Origin: Channa striata
Lineage: Eukaryota; Chordata; Actinopteri; Anabantiformes; Channidae
DNA: 64,000 nt
NCBI GenBank assembly: GCA_033026295.1
Contig: CM065182.1
Coordinates: forward strand, 1,054,001 to 1,118,000
Direction: 5' to 3'
A program made the translations under genes and the position numbers. The notes beneath the pieces are model-generated. The model was given only the letters and a program-made list of their open reading frames with translations, did not search any database and was not told where the DNA came from. Positions 1 to 10,420 of the stretch are shown in pieces (the first letter of the stretch is position 1; each line of letters begins with the position of its first letter).

Positions 1-1850
1 ACATCAAAAGGCAAAGGTATGGAAATTTGGAGTAAAAGACAAATGTACCGTACTGTAAAAAAGGTTTGTGTGCTGATATACTGTAACGTGTTTAAAGTGT
101 CGTCCTCAACACAGTAATACAAATGGTATTCATCCAGTTCTGTACCAGGACATATCAGTATTTACACAAATACTTGGAGATCACACGTTCCTACTTTCCT
201 CTGTTGTTCCCTTCACACTTGTTTTCTCTCACTGTAACATTTCACTGATTCACACTTTGATTCATTCCAAATCACTGCATTTTAAAGTGTTTTCAGTACT
301 TTCGAGGCGGGTCATCAGCCACAGCGCTAAAGGCACAATCAGCAAAAAACTTGTAACCAAAGCAATAAATTCACATTCAATTCTTACAAATCCAGTGTTG
401 CAGTGTAGAAAAAGGGGGTTGCGCGGTCGAGCTGAGCGTCGTACTGGATTAAAGCCTCCAGTGAAATTCCTTCAGGTTTCAGTGATTCCGCTGAGGCGGT
501 TCGTCATCAGATATAAAAGAGACTTTCCTAAATTTTTGTCAGCGCCGTGTTCGGACTCTGACAGATCCAGTCCTTCAGGCCTTTGCTGCTGCAGTGTCTC
601 CGTCCCAGAATCCCCTGGGGGGGGTCACGGTGGTCACACCGACCTAGCTGAATGTTTGACATTTCTTCTGGCTAAATTCCGACTCCTGTGAGAGAATGAA
701 AACACAGTAATTATAATCCACTTTACTGCCGAAGAAACAAGCGAACACACGAAGAAACTATGTTCATAAAAATGTAATGGCCGTAAAATGGACAAAATGT
801 CTGTCTGAAAATGATCGGAACAGCTGGACAAAACATTCAGCTGTTTCCTTTGGGCAACAATATTAGTCAGCGCATGTATATGTGTATGAAACCAGATGAG
901 ACACGTCAGTTAGCTAAAGTTTGAGCACGCTGAAACGACAAAGGCCTGCGTGTGCTTTAATTTGCTACTAATAAATTCAGACAAAAGGTTTCGTTTTTCG
1001 GCCTACAAATCTCCGAAATATTCTGTCCATGTAGCCACGTTACAGGGCACAGCGTTGGAGTGTGAGGAACCTCGGAGTTGTTCTTGGCCAGGATTTGTCC
1101 TTCAAATCTATTGCCAGATGTGGGAACATCCCGTCTCAAAGCGACACGGGCCACGCGTACTTTGAACCATGTCACAGTGAGAACTGTTTTATGAGGCCGT
1201 TTTATGGACTGTGGACAACCATACACAGGACTTCTGTTTTTGAACGGTCCAGACCAAATGTTTGAGAATGTTATTCGACTCTTTTGTTGCTTAGCTTTTT
1301 TTAATGTGGTTTCGACAGAGGTTGTAGTCCGGCTTATTACAGAGAGACATTCGTCGATTTAGAAAGACCCTGTTCATGTTCTGTTAATAAATGTAGTGAT
1401 TCTTTAATTTAAAGAAATACACTGTGTTAGAACAAAATACATCAAATCATGCTCCCTACAGTAATATAGTTTACTCCTCAGTAAATGGGACGAATATTTT
1501 TGGGAGGTAAAAGTTGGTGAAAAATTTAAAAACAACGATGTGCTGCAGTTTCTCAAAAATAAGTAGGTGTCCTCGACATATTTGAAAACGTAACGTGAAA
1601 CTTTCCTGACAGTCCACAGTCAAAAAAGCAGCAAAGTGGGAAATGAATGAATCAGAAAAATGATTTTGATGCGATTCTGTCGTATCGATGGAATTAGTTC
1701 AGCGCAGAATTAATTTGTCAATGTGCATAATATGTTATATTTAAACCAACAAATGAAACCCCAGCAGATCAGAATGTGTTTCTCCTTAAATATTGTCTGA
1801 TGTCAGACATATTTTCACCTAATCAACAAATATTAAACTTGTTTTGACCT
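1..1850. other. Intergenic DNA and probable rcsd1 3' UTR
   Basis: No coding exon is recognised on either strand. The part next to 1850 probably holds the 3' untranslated region of the minus-strand rcsd1 gene, but I cannot place its poly(A) site with confidence. Open frames here are short and have no familiar domain. Confidence 0.5.
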
Positions 1851-4800
1851 CTAGCTTGAAGGAGTCATCTCGTTCTTTTCTTCCTCTTTTCCATTGGTGT
1901 CGGTCACTTCTTCAGAGGAAACTTCTTGTTTGTCTTCAGACTTGTCCTCCCGTTCCTCGTCCTCTTTTCTCTCTGATGAAGACCTGTCGTCTCCTATCAA
2001 TCTGTCCTCTCCCTCCTTCTCGTCTTTTCCTCTGGGCTCAGTTGTTGACTGATCTTCTTTGCTTTGCTCAGGACACTTTGAAGCAGCCGTGTTGTTCTCC
2101 ATTTTGTCCTGCACCTCGTCCGTTTTGTCCTGCACCTCGTCCGTTTTGTCCTGCACCTCGTCCGTTTTGTCCTCCGTCACCACCTCCTTCTCCTCGTCTG
2201 TTTTAGCTTTCTTCTCGAAAACCTCCCCTTCTACCTGCTTCTCGCCTCCTCCCTCTCCTCCTCCTACTGCTGTCGTTTTGTCCCCTGGTTCATCCAGGGA
2301 GCTCAGAGTCGTCTCTACTACATCATTGACAACACCGACCTCATCTCCACTGCTGGACTTTCTGTGGCGGCGGGATGGAGGACGACGCCGGAGCGAGTGA
2401 CGTGCTCGGCTCTGGAGACCAATCAGAGCACAGACAGAAAGGTGAGTTAAAGGTTTCATATAAATAAATCACTTTAATCGCTTTGATAAATGATGAAATG
2501 ATCCCAATAAATAGCTGCTCGACACAGACGTCCCTGTGCAGACATCTCGTCTATGATTTGCAGGGTCATTGTTTGTCTTGGTGGACTGTCTCTGTCTGAC
2601 CTTGTTCATGCTCGGCAGGACGGATCCCTCCCCTGCAGCGAGGGGGTCTTCGAAGGAGACGGGCCGTTCCTCCTCGCTTACTGGAGTGGTGGCAACTGGG
2701 CTGGTGGGGGTTGTTTTGGATGATGCGGTCCCTGGGGTGGATCCAGGAGCGGGTGGGGCGAAGGCGGGAGGCAGCAGCCTGAAGCCGGGGCTTTTTGGAG
2801 AGGTCACCTTGGCCGTGGGGGAGAGAACGAGTTGTGCCTAAACAGAGAGAGACTGAGGTCAGAGTGCAGCTCTCCCCCCACACACGCAGAGGGCAGCAGA
2901 GTCCAGACCTGGACTCACCTGGAGCTTCTCTATCAGAGAGTTCCTTTTGGCTGGGGTGGGTTGAGAAGTGCCATCTGGCGACTGCTGACAAACACACAAA
3001 GACACTCTCGTCATATCTGATCATGTTCCAAATCTTTCAGACGTCAGAACAAACAAACACTTCTTTCTGGGGGGCAGGAGCCTCCACGACACAGCGATGT
3101 TCACACTGATCCGACATTAACCGAAATGTTTTTGTTCACAGTAGAAAGTTGGAGCTGTGACACACCTTCATGTTGTTTCCGCTGGACTGTCTCAATATTA
3201 CAGGGAGTTTTTACTTTGAGTCATATCTGCAGATGTGGGACTGATTTTATCCCCAAAGTAAATGCACACAGATCAGCCCAGTGATTAAAAAAACACTACT
3301 TGTTGTAGATGCTGAGGGTTAAACCAAAAAAGTAAAGATCCTGATTCCTGTCGCTGATCAAATCAAAGAGTCTATGAAGACGTAACGGGATGTTTCATAG
3401 TTCCTCTCTCACCTCCTGCTCATCTGCTGCAGGTTTGGGGATATGTAAAGAACGAGGAGGTCGTCGTCTGACCGGCTTGTCCTGGCGAACAAACAAAACA
3501 CAATAACTGTATTAAACCACTATTGGAGAGAAGAAGAGGAAACATTACACCACATACAACAGGTGAGTACTGGGTTCATATTAAGAAACCTTTGACTTAA
3601 CGCGACGTGTTTCACGAGACTAAGAGTCTGTGCATCCAAAACACGGTTTCATGCCAGTGTGATTTTAGCTGGTGGTGCATTCAAAGTGCTCTGACGCCTG
3701 TCCACGGTTCAGACAATTAACATTCAAATCACCGTCTCATTTGCAGCAGCGTCCTGTGGAGGAGCCGAGCCTTTGAATTTCCCCGCAAGTTCAGCCACAG
3801 AGCGTCGGGATGGAGCCGCCTCCTGAGGGAAGGGAACACGAAGGTAAAGACAGACCAGAGGCTGCAGATCACACAAAGGACGTCACAGAGGAACCCAGAG
3901 AGGACGTCGCTGCAGGTACACATCATTACAGAGAATGTGCCACTGGAGCTACAGTTAACATGCTACATAAAACGCAGACGATACTCGAACAACACAACAA
4001 AAGAAAAGCAACATGAGCCCAAAGATTCAAACAAAAGGACCAAGTTACTCAAATGACCATAAACATTCACACAGAGACGACAAGTGGTGGAAGGAAACGC
4101 AAAATGCACAACAACCAAACTGCTACAAAGAGACACAGCGCCACAAAGAAGACAAGTCTGAGGGATCTGGTCAGTTGTAGGAGGAGTGTGTGTGTGTGTT
4201 ATTAATGAAATTATTACAATATTTCAAGTTGTGGGTTTGGTTTATTGATTACAGTAAACATTTTATTATTGATCAGGCCTTTTTTTTTTTGAAGAACCAG
4301 GACTTTAAAGGTGCTTCTTTAAGACTTTGTCCCCAATCTAAACCACCTCTGGGCGCTGGCGTCTGTTCCCCGGCCACTACCTCGGATCGAACCCCAATCG
4401 GACTTTTGTAGGTTATTTAGTCGTGAGCAGTTCAGGCCCAAGACGAGGCAGGTCACGGTGCAGCAACACTACTGCTGTTGGGACTGCACCACTACAGTTG
4501 GTAGCTCCCTGTGCTGCAGGTTACTTCCTGTCTGTGACAAGCTTGTGACCATGTTAGGAAGCAAACGTGAGTGTGATGATCAGGCAGCTGCTCGTTACAG
4601 ACTCTGACAGAACACGAGCGTCAGACTCAGTCTGACAACGGCGACAAATGAAACAATAATTTACTTGTTTTTCTTGCTCAGTTTTCAGTGGTTTGTGGGA
4701 AAGTGTAAGACCGGACACACTAGTGTTACTGCAGGTTTAAATGCACTTTTATAAAAACTATAAATCCCTGTTTGTGAACACGAATGTTACTACTAATATA

Positions 4801-5216
4801 ACTAGTACAGAAGAAACGGCCTAACTTCTGTTCCTGCTGCTTCCCACCAGTTCTTGAACCAGGGCTGCTCCTGATCCTGTGTTAATGCTGCTGTTCCTGC
4901 TCCACCTGGACTTGTGCTAGTTGGACTTCTGGTACTTCTGCTGCTCCTGCTTTCAAATCTTCGACTACTCATGACAATGCTGCTGCTTCAGCGACTCACC
5001 AGTCAGCATGTACTTTACATCCACTGCTCCACCTGGTTCTTTATTTCCACTACTAGAACATGTGAAATTTGTCCTTCATTCCATGGTTGGTACATGCAGT
5101 AGAACCCTCACTGCTTCCTAACAATTAAACCTTTAAAATAATCATTTAAAAACCGATAATAACACTGCAATAATCAGCACTCATGACTGCATCAGTCCAA
5201 ACCCGAGGACAATACG

Positions 5217-5261
<45 letters not shown>

Positions 5262-7050
5262 CTGTTGACGTGGGGCTGATCCACGTCTATTTCAGCTGAA
5301 GGTCTCACATTGCTGACATTCATCAGATAATGGAATCACATTGGCTGGAGGACACACACACACACACACACACACTCTCACACACACTCTCACACACACA
5401 CTCACACACACACTCATTCCTTCCACAGTGTCATCGACCCATCAACTGAAAGCAGAAAGATATGAAACAGCAGCCGTTAAGCCACTTCCTGTTTTCAAAC
5501 TGAAGTTGCTTCTCTTCAAACTGTTTAACATGATTTTTTTTAAAACGACAGTTTGTTTCTAGAGCTGCAGGATTTATTCACATTTCTTGTAATCATTAAT
5601 AATTCTTGTCTTCATTTCCTCAACAAGTACAAGCTCCCATGAGGCTTTGAGGTTGCGACGTTGACAACGTGCTTCCTTCCCATCTCCAGCTTAGCTCCTC
5701 TGCCTCTACTAAAGCTAGTCTGACCCAATATTTCTGTCCTCCCTGATCCTCCTGTTCAGAAAGTTCAGAAACAAAATTATTTGGGACCAGAGGTGGTTTA
5801 AAAATCAAAGGCACATGTGTAAGATGAGTAAAAGTGTGTGAAAGTTCTGCATGTTGGTGAAAACTGAACAGACCTTGATCAGTAGTTAAACCTGAAATGG
5901 TCTAAAATGAAATGTCCCATTTGTAGTTGTGTGTCTTTGCATCTACAGTTTGTCTTTTTGCAGCCTAACTGTTTGAATCTTTGAGTGTCTGTGGTCAGTT
6001 TGCTTCACTTCCTCTTTATGTTCTTGTTTTTTGCTCTGTGGTTGTTACATTGACTTCTGCCCCCATTTCACACAGCTCTTCTCTGCCCAAACCTCATGGA
6101 GATTCTCAGCAGGTGGTGCATTATTAAACAGCCAAGGCTGCGTTTCTACAGTATGTTACAATCACATCAGGAATTTCTTTGTCTCGCATGATTTTTCCCA
6201 CATGGTTATTACTGTGTGATGAAGAGGAATAAAACCTTTTTCTTTCCATCAGATGCAATTATCCGCTGCTTCAGAAAACAAGGTTTTCTAGCAAACGTCA
6301 GCGTTTGTGGTGAATAGTGAATGTGTTTGCATGTGTGATAAATACTGTACTGACAACGTGGGTTTTCCTCATCACACAGGTGTGTAGATTTATCGCTGTG
6401 CTGCTGCTGTTAAGGAATGTGCCTTCAGTGACCTGCAGTAACCCCCAGGTCAGCCCACACACACTGCACGTTATTCCACTGAATTAAAATTAAAACTGAA
6501 TATTGAAAATATGTGACACGTGGTGAGGAAATGGCTGCACAAACATTGTTTTCGGCTCCCTTGAGAGGAAATAACCAGTTTTTATGGCGCTTATTTATCA
6601 GTAAGCATAAGTTACCAGGTCAGCGTCGTGTTTCACGTGCAAGATCGTTTGAGTTTTCTGCAGACGTTTGTCACCGGGTGCAATGTCCTTAAATATGTGG
6701 TCGACAGGCTTTTTACATGCGTCCATGTGGAATTTAAAAGACGGAATCCTGACTTTCTGATTAGTCGACAGTCTCATCCAAACACTGAACTGTGAGTGAA
6801 CCAGATTTTCAATTTCATAAATATAAAATATAGTTAAAAACCTGTCAAACAAAACTGCAGAAACACAGAATTAATAAACTGTAGTAAAACCTTTTTAAAC
6901 GACACAAATATTTTGTTGAAATCTTGTGCAACTTTTGAGTTTCCTCCTGTGTGTTTGTCTTCTCTGTAAACTGCCATCAAATCCAAACTGAACAGCAAAC
7001 ACACACACACAAACTGCAGCGCAGAGAAAAGTTAGACGTTTTACCTCCAT
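1851..7050 (-). CDS. rcsd1: CapZIP-like protein (RCSD domain, CapZ-interacting), six exons, 341 aa
   Basis: Joined exons, in transcript order: 7050-7045, 3822-3733, 3481-3413, 2981-2919, 2837-2601 and 2411-1851. All junctions are phase 0 with AG/GT borders and the product ends at TAG. CapZIP binds the actin-capping protein CapZ and is a target of stress-activated kinases in muscle and lymphoid cells (family knowledge). The assignment rests on the order SVAELAGKF, then KPVRRRPP, then NSLIEKLQ, then SPKSPGF, then PVSFEDP, then LPSMNKSRARHSLRRRPPSR, which follows human RCSD1 closely. The last motif resembles capping-protein-interaction motifs and spans the exon 5/6 junction. The remaining roughly 170 residues are very acidic and low in complexity, including three perfect DKTDEVQ repeats. 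The human protein is longer (about 416 aa), mostly in this tail. The first exon, only ATGGAG before a GT donor, is the least certain part. Fish paralogue a or b is not resolved. Confidence 0.82.
2102..2176 (-). repeat. rcsd1: Perfect 21-bp coding tandem repeat in rcsd1
   Basis: Three identical 21-bp units (2102-2122, 2123-2143, 2144-2164) are followed by a partial fourth. On the minus strand each unit encodes DKTDEVQ, so length changes keep the frame. Complete identity between units implies recent expansion or homogenisation. Confidence 0.9.
4020..4165. repeat. Degenerate AAGAGACA-type minisatellite
   Basis: Intron 1 of rcsd1 holds an eroded array of phrases such as ACAAAGAGACACAG, ACCATAAACATTCAC and CACAAAGAAGAC. 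Related arrays lie at 36.2-36.4 kb and, in the opposite orientation, at 26.2-26.5 and 45.2-45.5 kb. No coding content is seen. Confidence 0.45.
4830..5060. repeat. Degenerate CTGCTCCTGCT-rich array
   Basis: Recurring short phrases (GCTGTTCCTGCTCC, CTGGACTTGTGC, GGTACTTCTGCTGC) at irregular spacing suggest an old, diverged tandem array in the first intron of rcsd1. Confidence 0.35.
5219..5415. repeat. CA microsatellites (two tracts)
   Basis: A pure CA tract covers about 5219-5256. A second tract of CA interrupted by CTCACA covers about 5353-5415. Both lie in rcsd1 intron 1. The short open frame reading HTHTLTHTL here is an artefact of the repeat. Confidence 0.9.
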
Positions 7051-7079
7051 CCTGCTCGTCGTCTCTCGGCGGATTCGTT

Positions 7080-7192
7080 TATGTCAAGTATGTGTGAGAG
7101 AGAGAGGGAGCGAGAGAGAGCAGGCCTGCAGGTTAAATATAGAACGAGAGTCACTACTGTCACATAGTGAGAGAGAGAGAGAGAGAGAGAGG
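7080..7192. repeat. GA-rich tracts upstream of rcsd1
   Basis: GAGAGA runs at about 7093-7120 and 7170-7192 flank the putative TATA-like element. On the rcsd1 strand they read as CT runs in the presumed promoter and 5' leader. Such CT runs can act as core-promoter initiator or GAGA-type elements, but here that is inference. Confidence 0.55.
7133..7142 (-). promoter_or_regulatory. TATA-like element of rcsd1
   Basis: The minus strand reads CTATATTTAA about 85 bases upstream of the proposed ATG at 7050, between two CT runs. The distance would allow a 5' leader of roughly 50-60 bases. The match to TATAWAAR is imperfect and no transcript evidence is available. Confidence 0.3.
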
Positions 7193-7749
7193 ACGGCTCA
7201 TGTTCTGTCACATGTGGATCATTTCTCTCTGTTTGCTGCTGCAGCTTCGTGTTATTAATTAAAGTCGTGAGGCAAAGCTGTTTTCTGTTTACAGCACATT
7301 TCAAAAATGGAAAAATGCATTAAAGCAAGAAAGACAAAAACAGACAAACAGCAAACTAACCTCTAAAATCAACGTAAAACAGTGTCAACATCCACTAACG
7401 TACAAGTGGCCTCAAAATCGAATTACAATATGAAAAGCAGTGATAAATCAACCCGGGTATGGTTCCCTCTAAGGGGTCATCAAATAAAAAACTCCTGAGT
7501 TTGGAGGAATGAGGCACAGATCCCATCTTGTCTTCCCTTTTCAGACCCACAGTCAGTCCTTTTCATAGATCTGATCATGCAGATCCTGCATCATCGTTTT
7601 CATCGATCGTGGTGGCCTCTTGTACCCTGCCCGGACTTGGAATGTTGGTTGGGATTTTAATACTATGTGAATGCGGGATGTTCTTGAGCTCATGGCCAGT
7701 TGGACCATTATATCATCATTATCCCAGCTGCACCTTGTATCCGATGGTT

Positions 7750-8235
7750 TTTATTTCAATTTAATTCTACTTTATTTATAAAGCCCCAATTTACAACAGT
7801 CATCTCAAGGCACATTAGGTATTAAAGTCTATAGAAAAAAACCCAACAAATCCCCCTTGAGCAGCTATAGGCAACAGTGGAGAGGAAAAACTCACTTTCC
7901 AGCAGAACCAGGCTCAGGGTCTTAAGGTCCAGCAGTCTAAGCCTAAAACAGCTTGACTACAACTAACTATATCTTTTATCAAAGAGGAAGGTTTTGAGCC
8001 TAGTCTTAAAAGTAGAGACGGTGTCTGCTTCCCGAATCTGAACTGGGAGCTGGTTCCACAGGAGAGGAGCTTGATGGCTAAAGGCTCTGCCTCCCATCCT
8101 GGGAACCACAAGTAGACATCCATTCTGAGACCAAAGTGGTCTATTAGGATGATCTGGTGCTTGGAGATCTTTGAGGTTTGAGCTTGATTGTTTAGAGGTT
8201 TATAGATGGTGGAGGAAGTTGAATCACCGCAACAA
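7750..8235 (-). mobile_element. 3' end of an L2/CR1-type LINE with intact C-terminal frame
   Basis: Read on the minus strand, an open frame ends with GGRAFSHQAPLLWNQLP, then IREADTVSTFK, and stops at 7963-7965. This is the usual C-terminus of fish L2/CR1-like reverse transcriptases (RAF..AP.LWN.LP). It is followed by the family 3' UTR and a tail at about 7755-7790. Related 3' ends occur at 55.28-55.42 kb and 57.15-57.84 kb. The clade call (L2 versus Rex1/CR1) is tentative. Confidence 0.75.
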
Positions 8236-9259
8236 CAATATCCCTATTGTTTTTTCTGCTGTGACTCCTTTTTAATGTGCACTGAAAGGAAAGTTTACAG
8301 ATGGGGGACTGAGCCCTAGTCTGCCCTCTAGTGCACAATGGTTTGAATCCTCTGGACAAACATAAAGGTGCAAGAAACTATAAAAGCAGCAAGGCAGATG
8401 ATGCATTCAGTTTCCATGTGTATGGGGTGGTAAAGAAACGATACACACTGCAGAGGTGAGTGAACATGTGAGTTAGGAAGGTATTTCTCCCTGACACCTT
8501 CCTCCTGGGCGACATTATAAAAAACTAGAGCTCGGCTGAATGTAGCAGAGCAAAAGAAACACGATAGACTTTAAGTGGTTTCACTAACGAACTCCAAGCT
8601 CACCAGCTCTCAGCACATGGCTCAGGTGTTTCTGTTATTTTGTGTGAAGTTGTTGCATTTTTCACATGTCGTGGTAACGATGATGATGAAGAGGAACCTG
8701 CGGCCTGTTGCTGCCCTGCAGGATGTGTCCTGAAGGGAAGTGGAGTCACACAAGCAGAGGGCAGAAAATTTCCCTTTTCATTTCTGCTTTTTGTGTTTCT
8801 TCACTTCTGTTTCTGAACTGAGGGGAGTTTGAAGCGGCTTTGCTCTGGTTGCGTAACACCAGCACCAGCTAAGCCAACATTTCTGGTAAATTTCAGGGCA
8901 GGGGCACAAAGAACACAGCAGGATTTTCTAGCCGGGTTTTGAATGGGTCAGATTCAGTTTCCTGTTGCACATGGTCTTACGAGGCAAACAACATAAGCTC
9001 TTTTAATACAAATTTGGTGGAAGCAGAAGATGATTTCATCATGTATTTCTGTTTATCTTCTGACCAATCGGTGTTGGTGGTTTGTCCTTTGAACAGAGAC
9101 TCAGCCCATGGTTGGGAGGGAGGAGTAAAGCAGACAGGAAGAAGGACTCTGGTATAAAGGAAGATCCCCTATAAGGTAAAAATGTGACCAGAAAGATGTT
9201 GCACAACACAAGAGCTTCTGTTAGTAACACAAAAAAACATTTACGTCGTCTTAGCTTCT
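8236..9259. other. Unannotated intergenic DNA
   Basis: No gene or recognisable transposon is seen. A near match to the CTCF core (minus strand, 13 of 14 positions of CCNCNAGRKGGCRS) lies at 8321-8334. It is recorded only as a weak candidate. Confidence 0.3.
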
Positions 9260-10420
9260 TTGTGACTTTGACTTTACACCCAGTAATTCATTACTTCACT
9301 TGAACTTTGACTTTTCAACCTGAGTTTACACTGTAGTCAACACGAAGGATGACACTGTTGTAGTTTTATTTAAACCTACAAGTCACGAGGAAGCTGAATA
9401 CAATGTTAATTAAAACTGAGACCAAAGACTTGTTGGTCCTGACTTACAATTGAATTTGGGACCCACTAGTTTTAACTTGAGACATGATTTGGCACTTGTT
9501 GGTCCTGGGTCCAGTCTTTACTTCAGACTTGAGTGTTAAACTTCACTGGTCTTTGCTTAGGACTTGACTTGGGACCTTTTGGTTTTATTCAATTCAGTTC
9601 AAACTATTAGGATCATCTGGTACTAGGAGATTTTTTAGGTAGGGTTTAGCTTTATAGGTAAGAAGAAGGGTTTTAAATTCTATTGTACATTTAATGGATT
9701 AATTGGTTTGTTTCATCTGGTTTCATAGATATAACTGCGTGTCATCAGTGTAGAAGTGAAAATTTACAGAGTGATAATAATGTTGCCAAGGGGAGACATA
9801 TATAGAGTAAAGAGTATTGGTCCTAACACAGAGCCTTGTGGAATTCCATAACTAACTTTTGTGTGTGTGGAAGATTCAATATTAACATGAACAAATTGGA
9901 ATCTATCTGATAGATGCGATTTAAACCAGTTTAGTCCAGTTCCTTTAATTCCAATAACATGTTCTAGTCTCTGTATTAATATTCTGTGATCAATGGTTCA
10001 AATGCAGCACTAATATAGAGACAAGTCCGTTATGTGAAGCCAGAAGAAGATCGTTGCTGACTTTATGCCCAAGTGATCTCATAATTGCTTTGCAACTACT
10101 TTTTCAAGTATTTTATAGATAAAGGGGAGATTGGATCATGTTTTCAGTTGATACTCATTGATCCTGACTTGATCTGGGACTTTGCATTTTCATCAGACCT
10201 GACTAGAGACTTCACTGATCTTGAGTGTTTGGTGATAAATTATATTGTTTTCAAGTTTGAACAATAACATAAAATAAATAATTGTATCTTGGGTTGCAGC
10301 TTAATTCAATGACCATTTGGTTTGGACTTAGAACTTAAGACTTGTTGGTGTTGCCTTGGTAACTTTGTGTTCAGTAGTGACTCAGGGGCCTGATAGTCTG
10401 CATTTGGACTTGGGTTAATA
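9260..10420. repeat. Degenerate GACTTG-type minisatellite, interrupted by a LINE
   Basis: Diverged units built on GACTTGTTGGTCCTGACTT, GACTTGGGACC and AGACTTGAG occupy about 9260-9588 and resume at about 10140-10420. The middle is taken by a LINE fragment. A related array lies at 37.09-37.9 kb. Both are non-coding. Confidence 0.6.
9588..10140 (-). mobile_element. LINE reverse-transcriptase fragment (L2/CR1 type)
   Basis: The minus strand around 9783-9850 encodes YGIPQGSVLGPILFTLYM and then PLGN, which is the PQGSVLGP block of the reverse-transcriptase palm domain. Farther along the same strand the frame decays. The left edge runs into AATTCAGTTC, like the 3' tail of this family. The fragment is internally deleted and not active. 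Confidence 0.75.

Noticed and set aside
2059..2400. Plus-strand serine/cysteine-rich frame with SSVLSCT repeats
   Set aside because: It is the reverse reading of the acidic DKTDEVQ repeats of rcsd1.
2469..2600. Extension of rcsd1 exon 5 past the 2601 border
   Set aside because: Splicing at 2601 to 2411 restores NKSRARHSLRRRPPSR, as in CapZIP; the extension looks like intron read-through with no homology.
5341..5562. Frame with repeated HTHTLTHTL
   Set aside because: Translation of a CA microsatellite.
8321..8334. Second CTCF-like site
   Set aside because: One mismatch at a core position and no context; kept only as a note in the intergenic entry.
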